Positions 27,062-36,337 of a stretch of 64,000 bases of DNA are shown here, piece after piece (positions within the stretch are counted from its first letter, which is position 1; each line of letters opens with the position of its first letter). The notes below the pieces were generated by a model. The model was not told the DNA's origin and ran no database searches. It saw only the letters and a program-made list of their open reading frames with translations. This DNA is from Streptomyces hyaluromycini (GTDB lineage: Bacteria > Actinomycetota > Actinomycetes > Streptomycetales > Streptomycetaceae), in NCBI RefSeq assembly GCF_002217755.1, contig NZ_BCFL01000017.1, positions 338,442-402,441 on the forward strand, read 5' to 3'. Position numbers and translations under genes: made by a program.

Positions 27062-27853
27062 TCACCGGGTCCAGTACTGGGCGAGAGCCCCTTCGCGGTA
27101 GGGGGCGGGGCTGACGCTGAGGTCGCCGGCGAAGGGGCGGTCCAGGACGAAGACCAGGAGCAGGCTGAAGCCGACGAGCCCGGCGACCGAGGCGACGAAC
27201 AGAATCTGGACTCTCAGTTTGCGCATGCCGTAGAGGAACGTGAGCGGGACCAGGACAAGGGCGCCGCCGATGGCCAGGACCTGCAGCAGCAGGGGGAGTT
27301 CCTGGCGCGCCATGGTGATGCGGGCGCGCCGCTGGGAGGCGACGTCGTCGAGATGGCTGACGCTCTGCTGGTAGAAGACCTGCTCCTGCTCGCTCTTCGG
27401 GTCGTACGTCTGCAACACGTCGAAGGCGGCCCGGAGATGGGTTTCCGTCGCCCCGTAGCTGGGGTGCCCGGTGCGCATCCGGGGCCACTGGTCCTCGACG
27501 ACCGCGTGGACGTAACCGCTCATGGCGGCGTCGAGACGGGCCCGCACCGACGCCGGGAACGCGGCGGCGTCGCGGGTGATGAGCGCCGCGTCGGTGGCCT
27601 CGGAGGCGACGATGGTCTGGGTGTCCTCCAGTTGCGTCCACAGCGTGACGATCACGAACGCGAGGATGATCCCGTAGATGGCCCCGAACATCCCCAGCGT
27701 CACGCCGACCATGTCGTTGTGCTCTCCGCCGGCCAGCGACGGGTACCTGCGCCGCAACAGCACGCTGCCGGTGACGGCCAGGAGAACGGTCCCGCCGACG
27801 GTGACGACGGCCAGCGTGAAGGTGCTGAAATGGTTGAGCAGCCACAGCGACAT
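27062..27853 (-). CDS. DUF4239 (bestrophin-like) membrane protein
   Basis: A 263-residue membrane protein with two helices near the N-terminus (FTLAVVTVGGTVLLAVTGSVLL; LGMFGAIYGIILAFVIVTLW), a long soluble helical middle (about residues 75-195) and two helices near the C-terminus (LLQVLAIGGALVLVPLTFLYG; ILFVASVAGLVGFSLLLVFVL). This 2+2 layout with the GEHNDMVGVTLGMFGAIYGI signature fits DUF4239, related to bestrophin channels. Function in bacteria is unknown. Only four bases separate it from the convergent DUF4232 gene. Confidence 0.8.
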   Translation of the reverse strand: MSLWLLNHFSTFTLAVVTVGGTVLLAVTGSVLLRRRYPSLAGGEHNDMVGVTLGMFGAIYGIILAFVIVTLWTQLEDTQTIVASEATDAALITRDAAAFPASVRARLDAAMSGYVHAVVEDQWPRMRTGHPSYGATETHLRAAFDVLQTYDPKSEQEQVFYQQSVSHLDDVASQRRARITMARQELPLLLQVLAIGGALVLVPLTFLYGMRKLRVQILFVASVAGLVGFSLLLVFVLDRPFAGDLSVSPAPYREGALAQYWTR

Positions 27854-28024
27854 GTCCGCGGAGCCTAGGCCGGACAGAGCAACCCAAAACCGCTTCTTCC
27901 CAGGCAACTAAGGGTATACGGGAAGAAGTTCACACCACCGGGTGACCTCCGGCACCGACGGGGAGACCGGACACGGGGCGTCACCGGAGGGCGGCGGACC
28001 GTGGTGTGTGCCTATGGTGGGCAG

Positions 28025-29050
28025 GTGACGGGCGTTTCCCCGTGGGCACAGGTGCGCCGGAGGCTCCGCGTGCAGGGGCCGACGGCGGCCCGGATCCTGG
28101 TGATCGCGGTGCTCTGCTGGCAGGCGGCACTGTGGGCCGGGGCCGATCAGCCGCCGGTGTTCGCCGCCATCGTTCCGCTGCTGTGCCTGCGCGGTGATTC
28201 CGCCTCCTCCCTGACGGCACTGCTGCTGCGGATCCTCGGTGTGATGGCCGGAGTGGCCCTGGGCGTCACCGTGGTCAGCCTCTTCCGGCCGAGCACGCTC
28301 GTCCTCGCCGTCGTGATGGGTCTCGCCCTGCTCTGCGGAACCGTCGTCAGTTCCGGGACCACGCTGAACGTGCAGGTCGCGGTGACCTCGCTGCTGGTCT
28401 TCGCCAATCCCTCGCCGGACGCGTACGGCGTCGCGCGGTTGTGGGAGAACGCGCTGGGGGGCGCGGTCACCGCCGTCCTCGGTCCGGTGCTCTGGCCGCG
28501 GGACCCCCGCCGGGAGGTGGCGACGCTGGCGCGGGAGTGTGCGGCCGGCCTGGCGGAGAGCCTCGTACGCAGCACGCGCGCGATCGGGTCACCGGACGCG
28601 GCGTCCGCGAACCGGGCGGCGGCGCAGGCGGAGGCGGACCGGCTGCGCCGCTACGGGGTGCAGGCGCGGGAGGCGGAAATGGCCATGCGGTTCAATCCGC
28701 TGCGGCGCCGCCACCGCGCCGAGGTGGCCGAACTGGGCGACCGGATCGACCGCGCCGTCCAGGCGGTGCCCCATCTCCTGGCCCTGGCCGCCGAGGTCGA
28801 GTTCTTCAGCGTGCGCGACGGGCCCGCCCCGGCCCTCTCCCGGGCCCGGACCGGTCTCCTCCCGGTCGCCGAGGCCGCCGGGCGGGCCCTGGAGGCGGTC
28901 CTGGCGGGGCGGGACCCGCGCGAGGACACGGGCGTCGCGCGCGCCGGACTGGCCCGGTACGCCGAGGACGACACGGAGCCGATGGCCGTGGTGCTCCGCA
29001 GGCCGTTCACCAGGATCCTCGACCTCTGCGACGGTTCCGGGACCCGATGA
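28025..29050 (+). CDS. FUSC-type membrane protein (aromatic acid exporter-like)
   Basis: A 341-residue protein. Five or six membrane helices in the first ~150 residues (ILVIAVLCWQAALWAGA, VFAAIVPLLCL, ILGVMAGVALGVTVVSLF, LVLAVVMGLALLCGTVVSS, WENALGGAVTAVLGPVLWP) match half of an FUSC/ArAE-type transporter. The remaining ~190 residues form a cytoplasmic helical domain. The usual second membrane block is missing, as in other short FUSC proteins of Streptomyces. The GTG at 28025 is preferred for its GGTGGG; an in-frame GTG lies eight codons upstream. Confidence 0.8.
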   Translation: MTGVSPWAQVRRRLRVQGPTAARILVIAVLCWQAALWAGADQPPVFAAIVPLLCLRGDSASSLTALLLRILGVMAGVALGVTVVSLFRPSTLVLAVVMGLALLCGTVVSSGTTLNVQVAVTSLLVFANPSPDAYGVARLWENALGGAVTAVLGPVLWPRDPRREVATLARECAAGLAESLVRSTRAIGSPDAASANRAAAQAEADRLRRYGVQAREAEMAMRFNPLRRRHRAEVAELGDRIDRAVQAVPHLLALAAEVEFFSVRDGPAPALSRARTGLLPVAEAAGRALEAVLAGRDPREDTGVARAGLARYAEDDTEPMAVVLRRPFTRILDLCDGSGTR

Positions 29051-29193
29051 ACCGAGGGGTACCCCTGCGCCGCGCTTTACCGGGACATCATCTATTCTTC
29101 GCTCACTCGCCACCCACGGCCCATGGTTCACGCACAGCGGACGCACGGGTGGCACCCACTTGCGCTCATCTTCGTTCCGGGGGGATCGACACC

Positions 29194-31146
29194 GTGCGTC
29201 TGCGCACTCTTCCGGCCGCCACCGCCCTGGCAGCCCTGTTCGGCTCCGTGGTACTCGCCGCACCGGCGGCCGCCGACTCCAGCACGCCCATACCGGTCTG
29301 GGGCGTGAACGACACCGTCGTGGACGGTGTCCACCAGCGGGTGTTCATCAGCGACGCCTACGACAACCAGATCGTCGTCACCGACTTCACCGGCCAGGTC
29401 GTCACCAAGCTCACCGGCCTGTCCCAGGTCCTCGACCTGGAGCTGAGCCCGGACTCCGGCACGCTGTGGGCCGCGGTCTACGGCGCCGACAAGATCGTCG
29501 CCATCGACACCGCGCAGCTCACGCAGAGCGCCGAGTACCCGACGGGCGACAAGACGGTCCCCGCCCACCTCGCCTACGCCGACGGCCGGCTGTGGTTCGG
29601 CTACGGCGACCAGTGGGACTCCGGGCTCGGCGAGGTCGACCTGAGCGCCGCGACACCCACGGTGACCCTCGACCTGGCGGCCGGCCACGACTTCTCCAGC
29701 CCACCCGTGCTCCGCGCCGACCCCGACAACCCGGGCACGCTGCTCGCGCTGGACGCGGGCATCAGCTCCGGCCCGATGATCGTCTACGACATCTCCTCCG
29801 GCACCCCGGTGATCCGCGTCTCCGCCGAGAAGAATGGTTTCTTCAATGACGCGGCCCTCACTCCGGACGGCCAGAACGTGGTCGTCGCCGGACCCGGGAC
29901 CCGGGCGCTCACCGAGTACCGTCTCTCCGACCTGTCCGAGGTGCGCACCTTCCCGACCGTCTCGGCACCAAAGACGGTCGACATCGCCCCGGACGGCACG
30001 GTCGCGGCCACCGTCCTCGACACCGACGACGTCGGCGACACGTATGTCTTCAGCACCGACCCGGCCCAGCCGACCAGCGTCCGCAACCTGTCGCGCGACT
30101 GGATGCCGGGCGGCCACTCCACCATCTGGTCGGCCGACGGCTCGCGGCTGTTCGTGCTGACCGGGTCCGCCAACGCCATGCGGTTCCAGACCGTCGACGC
30201 GCCCCGTCTGTACGCCCCCACCCTGACGGCGGACGCCCCGGCGAAGGCCGCCCGCGCCGAGTCCCTCACCGTCAAGGGCAGGCTCACCGCGAACCTGGCG
30301 CTGCCCGCGGGCACCCCGCTCCAGGTCACCCGCACCGACCTGGACTCGCCGAACGGCAAGTCCCTCGGCACCAGGTACCTCGGCACGGGCGGCTCGTACT
30401 CCTTCACGGACACCCCGCCGGCCGGCGGCAAGGTGAAGTACACGGTGACGTACGCCGGTGACACCACGCACACCGCGGCGACCGCCTCGGACAGCGTCGA
30501 CGTCTCGCGCGCCACGCCCACGCTGACGCTGAACAACAACGGCAAGGCGTACGACTACGCCAAGTCCGTCACGTTCACCGCGCACCTGGGCTCGACGTAC
30601 AAGAACCGCAAGGTCGAGATCTGGGCCGACCCGTCCGGCTCCGACAAGCCCGACACCCTGGTGAAGTCGGGCACGGTCAACTCCGCCGGCAACCTCTCGG
30701 TCGCCGTCACCCTGAAGCGGAAGACCAGGCTGACGGCGAAGTTCGCGGGCGACGCGCGCTACGCGCCGAGGACGGTGACAAGCTCGGTCGGCGCGCGGGT
30801 GAAGGTCTCCTCGACACTCGCCGGTGCCTACCGGACCACGTACACGTGGGGCCACACGTACTACTTCTTCAGGCAGTCCAAGGACCCGGTCGTCACGACC
30901 ACGATGACGGCGTACCCGGGCCGCAAGCAGCTGCTGCAGGTCCAGGTCCACTACGACGGCGTCTGGCAGACCACGGACAAGGAGTACTTCAGGCTCGACT
31001 CCTCGGGGAAGTCCGTCGTCACGCTCACGGGCACCCCGCCCACCGGCTACCGCTTCCGGGTCCGCGACTCGTACATCAGCGGCTCGGGCGACAGCGTGAA
31101 CACGACGACGTACGGCGCCTGGAAGTACCTCACCTTCACGAAGTGA
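29194..31146 (+). CDS. Secreted beta-propeller and Ig-like repeat protein
   Basis: A 650-residue exported protein. The GTG start follows a GGGGGG ribosome site; the signal peptide ends near AAPAAADSS. Residues ~30-340 look like a seven-bladed propeller: repeated blades such as HQRVFISDAYDNQIVVTDF, GTLWAAVYGADKIVAIDT and SRLFVLTGSANAMRF. Residues ~345-530 are Ig-like domains with KVKYTVTYAGDTTHTAATA and RLTAKFAGDARYAPRTVTS. A C-terminal beta domain with many Tyr and Thr follows. It has no catalytic motif and likely acts as a surface or matrix protein. Confidence 0.82.
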   Translation: MRLRTLPAATALAALFGSVVLAAPAAADSSTPIPVWGVNDTVVDGVHQRVFISDAYDNQIVVTDFTGQVVTKLTGLSQVLDLELSPDSGTLWAAVYGADKIVAIDTAQLTQSAEYPTGDKTVPAHLAYADGRLWFGYGDQWDSGLGEVDLSAATPTVTLDLAAGHDFSSPPVLRADPDNPGTLLALDAGISSGPMIVYDISSGTPVIRVSAEKNGFFNDAALTPDGQNVVVAGPGTRALTEYRLSDLSEVRTFPTVSAPKTVDIAPDGTVAATVLDTDDVGDTYVFSTDPAQPTSVRNLSRDWMPGGHSTIWSADGSRLFVLTGSANAMRFQTVDAPRLYAPTLTADAPAKAARAESLTVKGRLTANLALPAGTPLQVTRTDLDSPNGKSLGTRYLGTGGSYSFTDTPPAGGKVKYTVTYAGDTTHTAATASDSVDVSRATPTLTLNNNGKAYDYAKSVTFTAHLGSTYKNRKVEIWADPSGSDKPDTLVKSGTVNSAGNLSVAVTLKRKTRLTAKFAGDARYAPRTVTSSVGARVKVSSTLAGAYRTTYTWGHTYYFFRQSKDPVVTTTMTAYPGRKQLLQVQVHYDGVWQTTDKEYFRLDSSGKSVVTLTGTPPTGYRFRVRDSYISGSGDSVNTTTYGAWKYLTFTK

Positions 31147-31308
31147 CGGGAAAACCGGTGGGCGAGCCGGCCGTCGGATCCGGCGGGACACGGTTCGTGC
31201 CGAGGGCAGGGCTCGATGCACACCGCCAGCCGAGGCGACGCCGTGTTGCCGGCGCGTATGCGGTTTTCGATACGCCGACGACAGGTGCCGGCTCGTAGCC
31301 TCGAAGGC

Positions 31309-32016
31309 ATGCGTGTGCTGATTGTCGAGGACGAGCCCTACCTGGCCGAAGCCATCCGCGACGGCCTGCGTCTGGAGGCGATCGCGGCCGACATCGCGGG
31401 CGACGGCGGCACGGCTCTGGAGCTGCTGGACATCAACAGCTACGACATCGCCGTCCTCGACCGCGACATCCCCGGACCCTCCGGCGACGAGATCGCCCGG
31501 CGCATCGTCGCCTCCGGCAGCGGCATGCCGATCCTGATGCTCACCGCGGCGGACCGTCTCGACGACAAGGCGTCCGGGTTCGAACTCGGCGCCGACGACT
31601 ACCTCACGAAACCCTTCGAGCTCCAGGAACTCGCGCTCAGGCTCAGGGCGCTCGACCGCAGACGCGCCCACAGCAGACCCCCCGTACGGGAGATCGCGGG
31701 TGTGCGTCTTGACCCGTTCCGCAGGGAGGTCTACCGGGACGGGCGCTATGTCGCGCTGACCAGGAAGCAGTTCGCCGTGCTCGAAGTCCTCGTCGCCGCC
31801 GAAGGCGGTGTCGTCAGCGCCGAGGACCTCCTGGAACGCGCGTGGGACGCGAACGCCGACCCGTTCACCAACGCCGTCCGCATCACGGTCTCGGCACTGC
31901 GCAAGCGTCTCGGCGAACCCTGGATCATCGCCACGGTGCCCGGCGCCGGGTACCGCATCGCCACGCGGCCGGCGGCCGGACCCGAGGGGGGGCGGACGTG
32001 GCTAGGGCCTGTCTGA
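31309..32016 (+). CDS. OmpR-family response regulator
   Basis: A 235-residue two-component regulator. The receiver domain begins MRVLIVEDEP; the phospho-acceptor Asp sits in IAVLDRDIPGPSG, the Thr in MLTAADR and the Lys in YLTKPFEL. The winged-helix DNA-binding domain follows (LTRKQFAVLEVLVAAEGGVVS, RITVSALRKRLGE, TVPGAGYRI). The start is the ATG of MRVLIVEDE, with AAGG close in front. The last four residues and the stop codon come from the inserted MITE, so the original C-terminus is changed. Its kinase partner is destroyed (next entry), making this an orphan regulator. Confidence 0.92.
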   Translation: MRVLIVEDEPYLAEAIRDGLRLEAIAADIAGDGGTALELLDINSYDIAVLDRDIPGPSGDEIARRIVASGSGMPILMLTAADRLDDKASGFELGADDYLTKPFELQELALRLRALDRRRAHSRPPVREIAGVRLDPFRREVYRDGRYVALTRKQFAVLEVLVAAEGGVVSAEDLLERAWDANADPFTNAVRITVSALRKRLGEPWIIATVPGAGYRIATRPAAGPEGGRTWLGPV

Positions 32017-32251
32017 CAATTCCCGTCTGCCTCGCGACGCCATGCACGCACTCTCGCCGCACCGGGCGCAGACCCAAGTACGTCCAGTACGAGGGCCTAC
32101 GCCCGGCACGCCGCGAGGCCGCCCTCCGGGCGACGACGGGAATTGTCAGACAGGCCCTAGGGCACCCTGGCCGGCCCTGCGCGTCAGGCTCACCCTCGGC
32201 CCACGCCCGGCCGGCGGCCTCCGCATCGCCGTGGAACTACCCGCGCCATGA
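31998..32251 (+). pseudogene. Sensor histidine kinase remnant split by a MITE
   Basis: GTG GCT AGG at 31998, with GAGGGGGGG five bases upstream and overlapping the response regulator, is a normal kinase start. With the inserted element and one CTAG copy removed, the frame reads V-A-R, then APWPALRVRLTL and GPRPAGGLRIAVELPAP, then stop: 32 codons in all. The first part looks like the N-terminal arm before a first membrane helix; the second like the last strand of an ATPase domain. Everything between, over a thousand bases in a typical kinase, is missing. The element adds 155 bases and breaks the frame. Confidence 0.65.
32002..32160. mobile_element. MITE-like inverted-repeat element, about 155 bases, CTAG target
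   Basis: The ends are inverted copies of a 26-base sequence starting CTAGGGCCTGTCTGACAATT and continuing CCCGTC. CTAG at 32002-32005 and 32157-32160 is a likely 4-base target duplication, leaving a 151-base element. The inner sequence is partly self-complementary (GCCTCGCGACGCC against GGCGT/GCCGCGAGGC), so the whole element can fold as a long hairpin. It codes for no transposase. Size, perfect ends and CTAG target fit a non-autonomous relative of IS5-family elements; the parent is not in the window. Confidence 0.8.
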
Positions 32252-32267
32252 GCCGGCCGGGGCCGGT

Positions 32268-33521
32268 TCACGTGGTCATGGCCTGGTACACGAGGTTCCT
32301 CAACTGGCGGCGGACGGGCGGCCGGTGCCTGCCCCAGGTGACGACCTGGGTGCAGAACACGGCGGTGACGCCGTCGACCGGGTCCACGAAGAAGTGCGTG
32401 TTCGCCGCTCCGGACCAGCCGAACTCCCCCTTGTTGCCGAACGAACCCGCGCGGACGGGATCCGTGACGACGTAGAACCCCAGCCCGAAACCACAGCCGC
32501 GGTGCTCGTCGTCGGGGTACCTCGCGAACGAGTTCAGATCGGCGCCGCCGGGCAGGTGGTCGGCCGTCATGAACGCGAGCGTGCGGGGACCGAGCAGCCG
32601 CTCGCCGTCGAGTTCGCCGCCGCGCACCAGCATGGCGGCGAACCGGTGGTAGTCCGCCAGGGTCGACACCAGTCCGGGCACCCCGCTGCCGGAGGGGAAC
32701 TCCGCCGGCCGGCGGAACGTGGACCGCAGTTCCTGGTTCACGGCGAGCCGGCCCGAAGCGGGGTCGGGGCTGTAGATCTCCGCCAGGTCCGGCACCCGCT
32801 CGGGCGCCAGCGAGAACGTCGTGTCGGTCATCCTGAGCGGGCCGAGCACGTTCGCCTCGATGAACCGGTCGAGGCTCTCGCCGCTGCAGACCTCGATGAT
32901 CCGGCCGAGCACGTCGACGCCGAGCGAGTAGTTCCACGCGGTGCCCGGTTCGAACAGCAGCGGCAGCCCGCCCACGTCGGCGCACATCCGCTCCAGTGTC
33001 GTGCCCGGCAGCGGAAGCACGTCCTGGCCCGCCTGGCGGTACAGCGCGTCCACCGGGTCCATGTGGGCCAGCCCGAGGGTCAGCCCGGCGGTGTGCGTGA
33101 GCAGGTGGCCCACGGTCACCGGGCGGGCGGCCGGGCGGACCCGCAGACTCCCCGGCGAACCGCCGTCGTACACCGTCATGTCCGTGAACTCGGGAATGTA
33201 CGCGCCGACCGGGTCGTCGAGTCCGAGCAGGCCCCGCTCCACCAGCATCATGACGGCGACGGAGGTCACCGGTTTCGTCATGGAGTAGAGACGCCACAGC
33301 GTTCCGGGCTCGACCGGGAGCCCGAGTTCGAGGTCCCGTAGTCCGCCGCCCGCCGCGTACACGGGCTCTCCGTTCCGGGCCACGAGCGCCGACCATCCCG
33401 GGACGACCCCGAGTTCCGTCTGCCGGTCGAAGAACTCGGTGATCCGCCCCAGCCGTTCGGCGCTGAACCCGGACCGCTCCGGGGGCCTGGTGACGCCGAA
33501 GCGGTCGGTGAACTGCCGCAT
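32268..33521 (-). CDS. Serine hydrolase (beta-lactamase/EstB family)
   Basis: A 417-residue protein of the class C beta-lactamase / D-alanyl carboxypeptidase-like fold. SMTK is the S-x-x-K nucleophile motif. WNYSLG supplies the Tyr (Y-x-x rather than Y-x-N). GWSGAANTHFFVDP stands for the third motif (W-x-G instead of K-T-G). These replacements are typical of EstB-type esterases rather than penicillinases. No signal peptide is seen, so it is cytoplasmic. It is the last gene of the peptide transporter operon, 37 bases after the ATPase gene, which suggests hydrolysis of an imported peptide or ester. Confidence 0.85.
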   Translation of the reverse strand: MRQFTDRFGVTRPPERSGFSAERLGRITEFFDRQTELGVVPGWSALVARNGEPVYAAGGGLRDLELGLPVEPGTLWRLYSMTKPVTSVAVMMLVERGLLGLDDPVGAYIPEFTDMTVYDGGSPGSLRVRPAARPVTVGHLLTHTAGLTLGLAHMDPVDALYRQAGQDVLPLPGTTLERMCADVGGLPLLFEPGTAWNYSLGVDVLGRIIEVCSGESLDRFIEANVLGPLRMTDTTFSLAPERVPDLAEIYSPDPASGRLAVNQELRSTFRRPAEFPSGSGVPGLVSTLADYHRFAAMLVRGGELDGERLLGPRTLAFMTADHLPGGADLNSFARYPDDEHRGCGFGLGFYVVTDPVRAGSFGNKGEFGWSGAANTHFFVDPVDGVTAVFCTQVVTWGRHRPPVRRQLRNLVYQAMTT

Positions 33522-33558
33522 GTGTGCCTCCGCATGCCGAAGTCGGGGGGTTTCCGGG

Positions 33559-34395
33559 TCAGCGGGCGGAAGGGGCCGGAGCCCCTTCGATCCCGGCCGC
33601 CGCCAACAGCCGTCGGGTGTAGGGATGTCGGGCGTCGGCGTAGACCTCCTCGGTCGTGCCCTTCTCCACGACGTCGCCGCGGTACAGGACGACGATCCGC
33701 TGGGCGAGATGCCGGACCACGGCGAGGTCGTGGGAGATGAACAGGTAGCTGACGCCCGTCTCCCGCTGGAGTGTGGTGAAGAGGTTCAGGACCTGTGCCT
33801 GGACCGACAGGTCGAGCGCGCTGACCGGTTCGTCGCACACGATGAGCCTGGGCGACATCACCAGGGCGCGGGCGATCGCGATCCGCTGCCGCTGGCCTCC
33901 GGAGAACTGGCGCGGGTAACGGCCGGCCGCCTCGCCCGGCAGCCCCACCAGCGCCAGCACCTCCCGGATCCGCTCCAGGACCACGGACCGCTCGTCACGC
34001 GAGTGCACCAGCAGGGGTTCGGCCAGGGTCTGGCCCACGGTCAGCGCCGGGTTGAGGGAACCGTTGGGGTCCTGGAAGACGGCCTGGACGCTCTTGCTCA
34101 GCTCCCTGCGCCGGGCACCGGCGGCATGGGTGACGTCCTGGCCGTCGAAGAGGATCGTGCCGCGCGTGGCGGGCGTCAGACCGAGCACGGCACGGCCCAG
34201 GGTCGACTTGCCGGAACCGGACTCCCCGACCAGGGCGACGGTCTCGCCCGGCCGGATGTCCAGGGACACGTCCCGGATGGCCGGAGTGCCCTTGCCGCGG
34301 CGGTGGTACGACACGGACAGGCCGCGGACGTCGAGCAGCGGCCGTCCGGTCGCGTCGGTCGTGTCGGTCGTGTCGGTCGCGTCGGTCGTCGTCAC
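33559..34395 (-). CDS. Peptide ABC transporter ATPase (DppF/OppF type)
   Basis: A 278-residue ABC ATPase. Walker A is GESGSGKST, the Q-loop is VFQDPNGSLNP, the signature is FSGGQRQR, and Walker B with the catalytic Glu is LIVCDEP; the switch His is in FISHDLAV. The C-terminus has YTRRLLAAA, usual in oligopeptide ATPases. The N-terminus carries a short Thr/Asp repeat (TTDATDTTDTTDATG) from slippage-prone DNA. The GTG start overlaps the preceding fused gene by GTGA. Confidence 0.9.
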   Translation of the reverse strand: MTTTDATDTTDTTDATGRPLLDVRGLSVSYHRRGKGTPAIRDVSLDIRPGETVALVGESGSGKSTLGRAVLGLTPATRGTILFDGQDVTHAAGARRRELSKSVQAVFQDPNGSLNPALTVGQTLAEPLLVHSRDERSVVLERIREVLALVGLPGEAAGRYPRQFSGGQRQRIAIARALVMSPRLIVCDEPVSALDLSVQAQVLNLFTTLQRETGVSYLFISHDLAVVRHLAQRIVVLYRGDVVEKGTTEEVYADARHPYTRRLLAAAGIEGAPAPSAR

Positions 34396-36320
34396 GAGGA
34401 CACCTCCAGCTCTTCGCCTGCCAGGACGCAGCGGGCGACGACGTCGTCACCGGGCCGTGTGAGGGCGATCGGCGCCTGCGTGCACCGGTCGACCCGGTCG
34501 GGACACCGGTCGGCGAAGTGACAGCCGACGGGCCACTGTCCCGGGGGCGGCACGGTGCCGGGGATGGTGGGGATGGGTTCGCCCACCGCCGCCAGCCGCG
34601 GGTTCGCGGCGAGCAGCCTGCGGGTGTAGGGGTGGACCGGCGCGGTCATGACGCGGTCCGTCGGACCGGCCTCCACCACCTGGCCCGCGTACATGACGAG
34701 GGCGGTGTCGCAGGCCTCCGCTATGACGTCCCAGTCGTGGCTGATCATCAGCAGGGCCATGCCCGTGTCCCGCTGGATCGTGCGCAGCAGCTGGACGATC
34801 TCGCGCTGGACGGTGACGTCGAGCGCGGTGGTCGGTTCGTCGGCGACGAGGATGCGCGGACGTCCGGCCAGCGCGACGGCGATGGAGACGCGCTGCGCCA
34901 TGCCGCCCGAGATCTGCGACGGGCGCAGCTTCAGGACCCGGTCGGGATCGGGGATCTGGACCTGGGTGAGCAGTTCCCGGGCCCGGAGCGTGGCCTGCCT
35001 GCGGGAGAGCTTCTCGTGGGTGCGCACCGCCTCGCGCAGCAGGTGGCCGATCGTGAACAGGGGGTCGAGGGCGACCATGGGCTCCTGCGAGACGAAGGCG
35101 ATGGTGCCGCCGCGCAGGGCCCGCCACTTGACCGCGTCGAACGAGCCGACGTCGACGCCGTCGATCTCGACCGTGCCCAAGGAGACGCGGGCCCCGTTCG
35201 GCAGCAGGCCGAGCAGCGCCAGCCCGGTCATGGACTTGCCGCAGCCGGATTCGCCGACCAGTCCCACCGTGCGGCCCTGCCCCACGGTCAGGCTCACGTC
35301 GCTGATCAGGTCGACCGCACCGGCCGCGGTGTCCGCGGTGACGGTCACGCCGGTCAGCCGTACGACCGGGTTCGGCTCCGCCGGCAGCCAGGCGTCGTCG
35401 GACTCGGGTACCGCCGCGGCGGCCACGGCCGGGCCGGATGCCCTGCGGCGCCGGGCCGGCGCCGCGGCCGACGCGCCGGACCAGCGCTCGGCGAGCATGT
35501 CGCGCAGGCCGTCGCCGAGGACGATCAGCGCCGCGGCCGTGACGGCGATCAGCCCGCCCGTCGGGATGGCCGGCCAGACGCTCTCGTTCAGGGTCTGCGA
35601 GGCGTCGGCCATCATGCCGCCCCAGGAGGGGGCGGGCGGCTTCACGCCGAGACCGATGGCGTTGATGCCGGACGCGATGAGCAGGGTGCCCACGCATGCC
35701 AGCGCCGCGTTCACCAGGATCAGGCCGGTGATCCTCGGCAGCACGTGCCGGCGGGCCACGCGCCAGGTGCCGAGCCCGGACACCCGCGCCGCGGCGACGT
35801 AGGTCTCCCGGCCGACCGTCAGTGTCGCCGACCGGACGACCCGCATCATGCCGGGCACCGACAGCAGGCCGATCACGACCATGGCCGCGGTCATGCTCTG
35901 CGCGAACAGGGCCAGCACGATCAGCAGCAGGATGATGCCGGGGATCGACATCACCACGTCGGCCGTCCGCATCAGCACCGCGTCGAGCGGCCCCCGGCGC
36001 AGGCCGATGACCAGGCCGAGGGGCACCGCGACCACCAGGGTGATCACCACGGCGATCGCGATCTCCCGGAACGTGTCCGCGCCGCCGTACATCAGCCGCG
36101 ACAGCACGTCGCGGCCGAGCCGGTCGGTGCCGAGCGGGTGCTTCGCGCTCGGCCCGGCCAGCGCCGCGGTGAAGTCCGCCTGCTGCGGCGGATACGGCGC
36201 GAGCCAGCGGGCGCCGAACGACGCGATCAGCTCCAGGAGCAGAATCACGGCCGGGATCGCGATGCGCGGCCGGCGCAGGACGCGACGCAGGACGCGACGC
36301 AGGACCGACACGTCGGGCAT
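34392..36320 (-). CDS. Fused peptide ABC permease and ATPase (DppC-DppD)
   Basis: A single 642-residue protein joins an inner-membrane permease to an ATPase. Residues ~1-270 are a DppC-type permease with the N-terminal PYPPQQADF, the HPLGTDRLGRDVLSRL motif and the EAA loop YVAAARVSGLGTWRVARRHVLPR. After a ~35-residue Ala-rich linker, the ATPase has Walker A GESGCGKSM, signature ISGGMAQR, Walker B ILVADEP and the Cys-rich oligopeptide-type end with CHFADRCPDRVDRC. AGGAG precedes the chosen ATG. A start at 36341 would overlap the upstream permease stop by ATGA. Confidence 0.9.
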   Translation of the reverse strand: MPDVSVLRRVLRRVLRRPRIAIPAVILLLELIASFGARWLAPYPPQQADFTAALAGPSAKHPLGTDRLGRDVLSRLMYGGADTFREIAIAVVITLVVAVPLGLVIGLRRGPLDAVLMRTADVVMSIPGIILLLIVLALFAQSMTAAMVVIGLLSVPGMMRVVRSATLTVGRETYVAAARVSGLGTWRVARRHVLPRITGLILVNAALACVGTLLIASGINAIGLGVKPPAPSWGGMMADASQTLNESVWPAIPTGGLIAVTAAALIVLGDGLRDMLAERWSGASAAAPARRRRASGPAVAAAAVPESDDAWLPAEPNPVVRLTGVTVTADTAAGAVDLISDVSLTVGQGRTVGLVGESGCGKSMTGLALLGLLPNGARVSLGTVEIDGVDVGSFDAVKWRALRGGTIAFVSQEPMVALDPLFTIGHLLREAVRTHEKLSRRQATLRARELLTQVQIPDPDRVLKLRPSQISGGMAQRVSIAVALAGRPRILVADEPTTALDVTVQREIVQLLRTIQRDTGMALLMISHDWDVIAEACDTALVMYAGQVVEAGPTDRVMTAPVHPYTRRLLAANPRLAAVGEPIPTIPGTVPPPGQWPVGCHFADRCPDRVDRCTQAPIALTRPGDDVVARCVLAGEELEVSS

Positions 36321-36337
36321 CGAGGTCTCCTGTGCGT

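Noticed and set aside
32042..32251. 69-codon frame starting inside the MITE
   Set aside because: Its ATG comes from the element and its C-terminus is the kinase remnant; no ribosome site, so not a gene.
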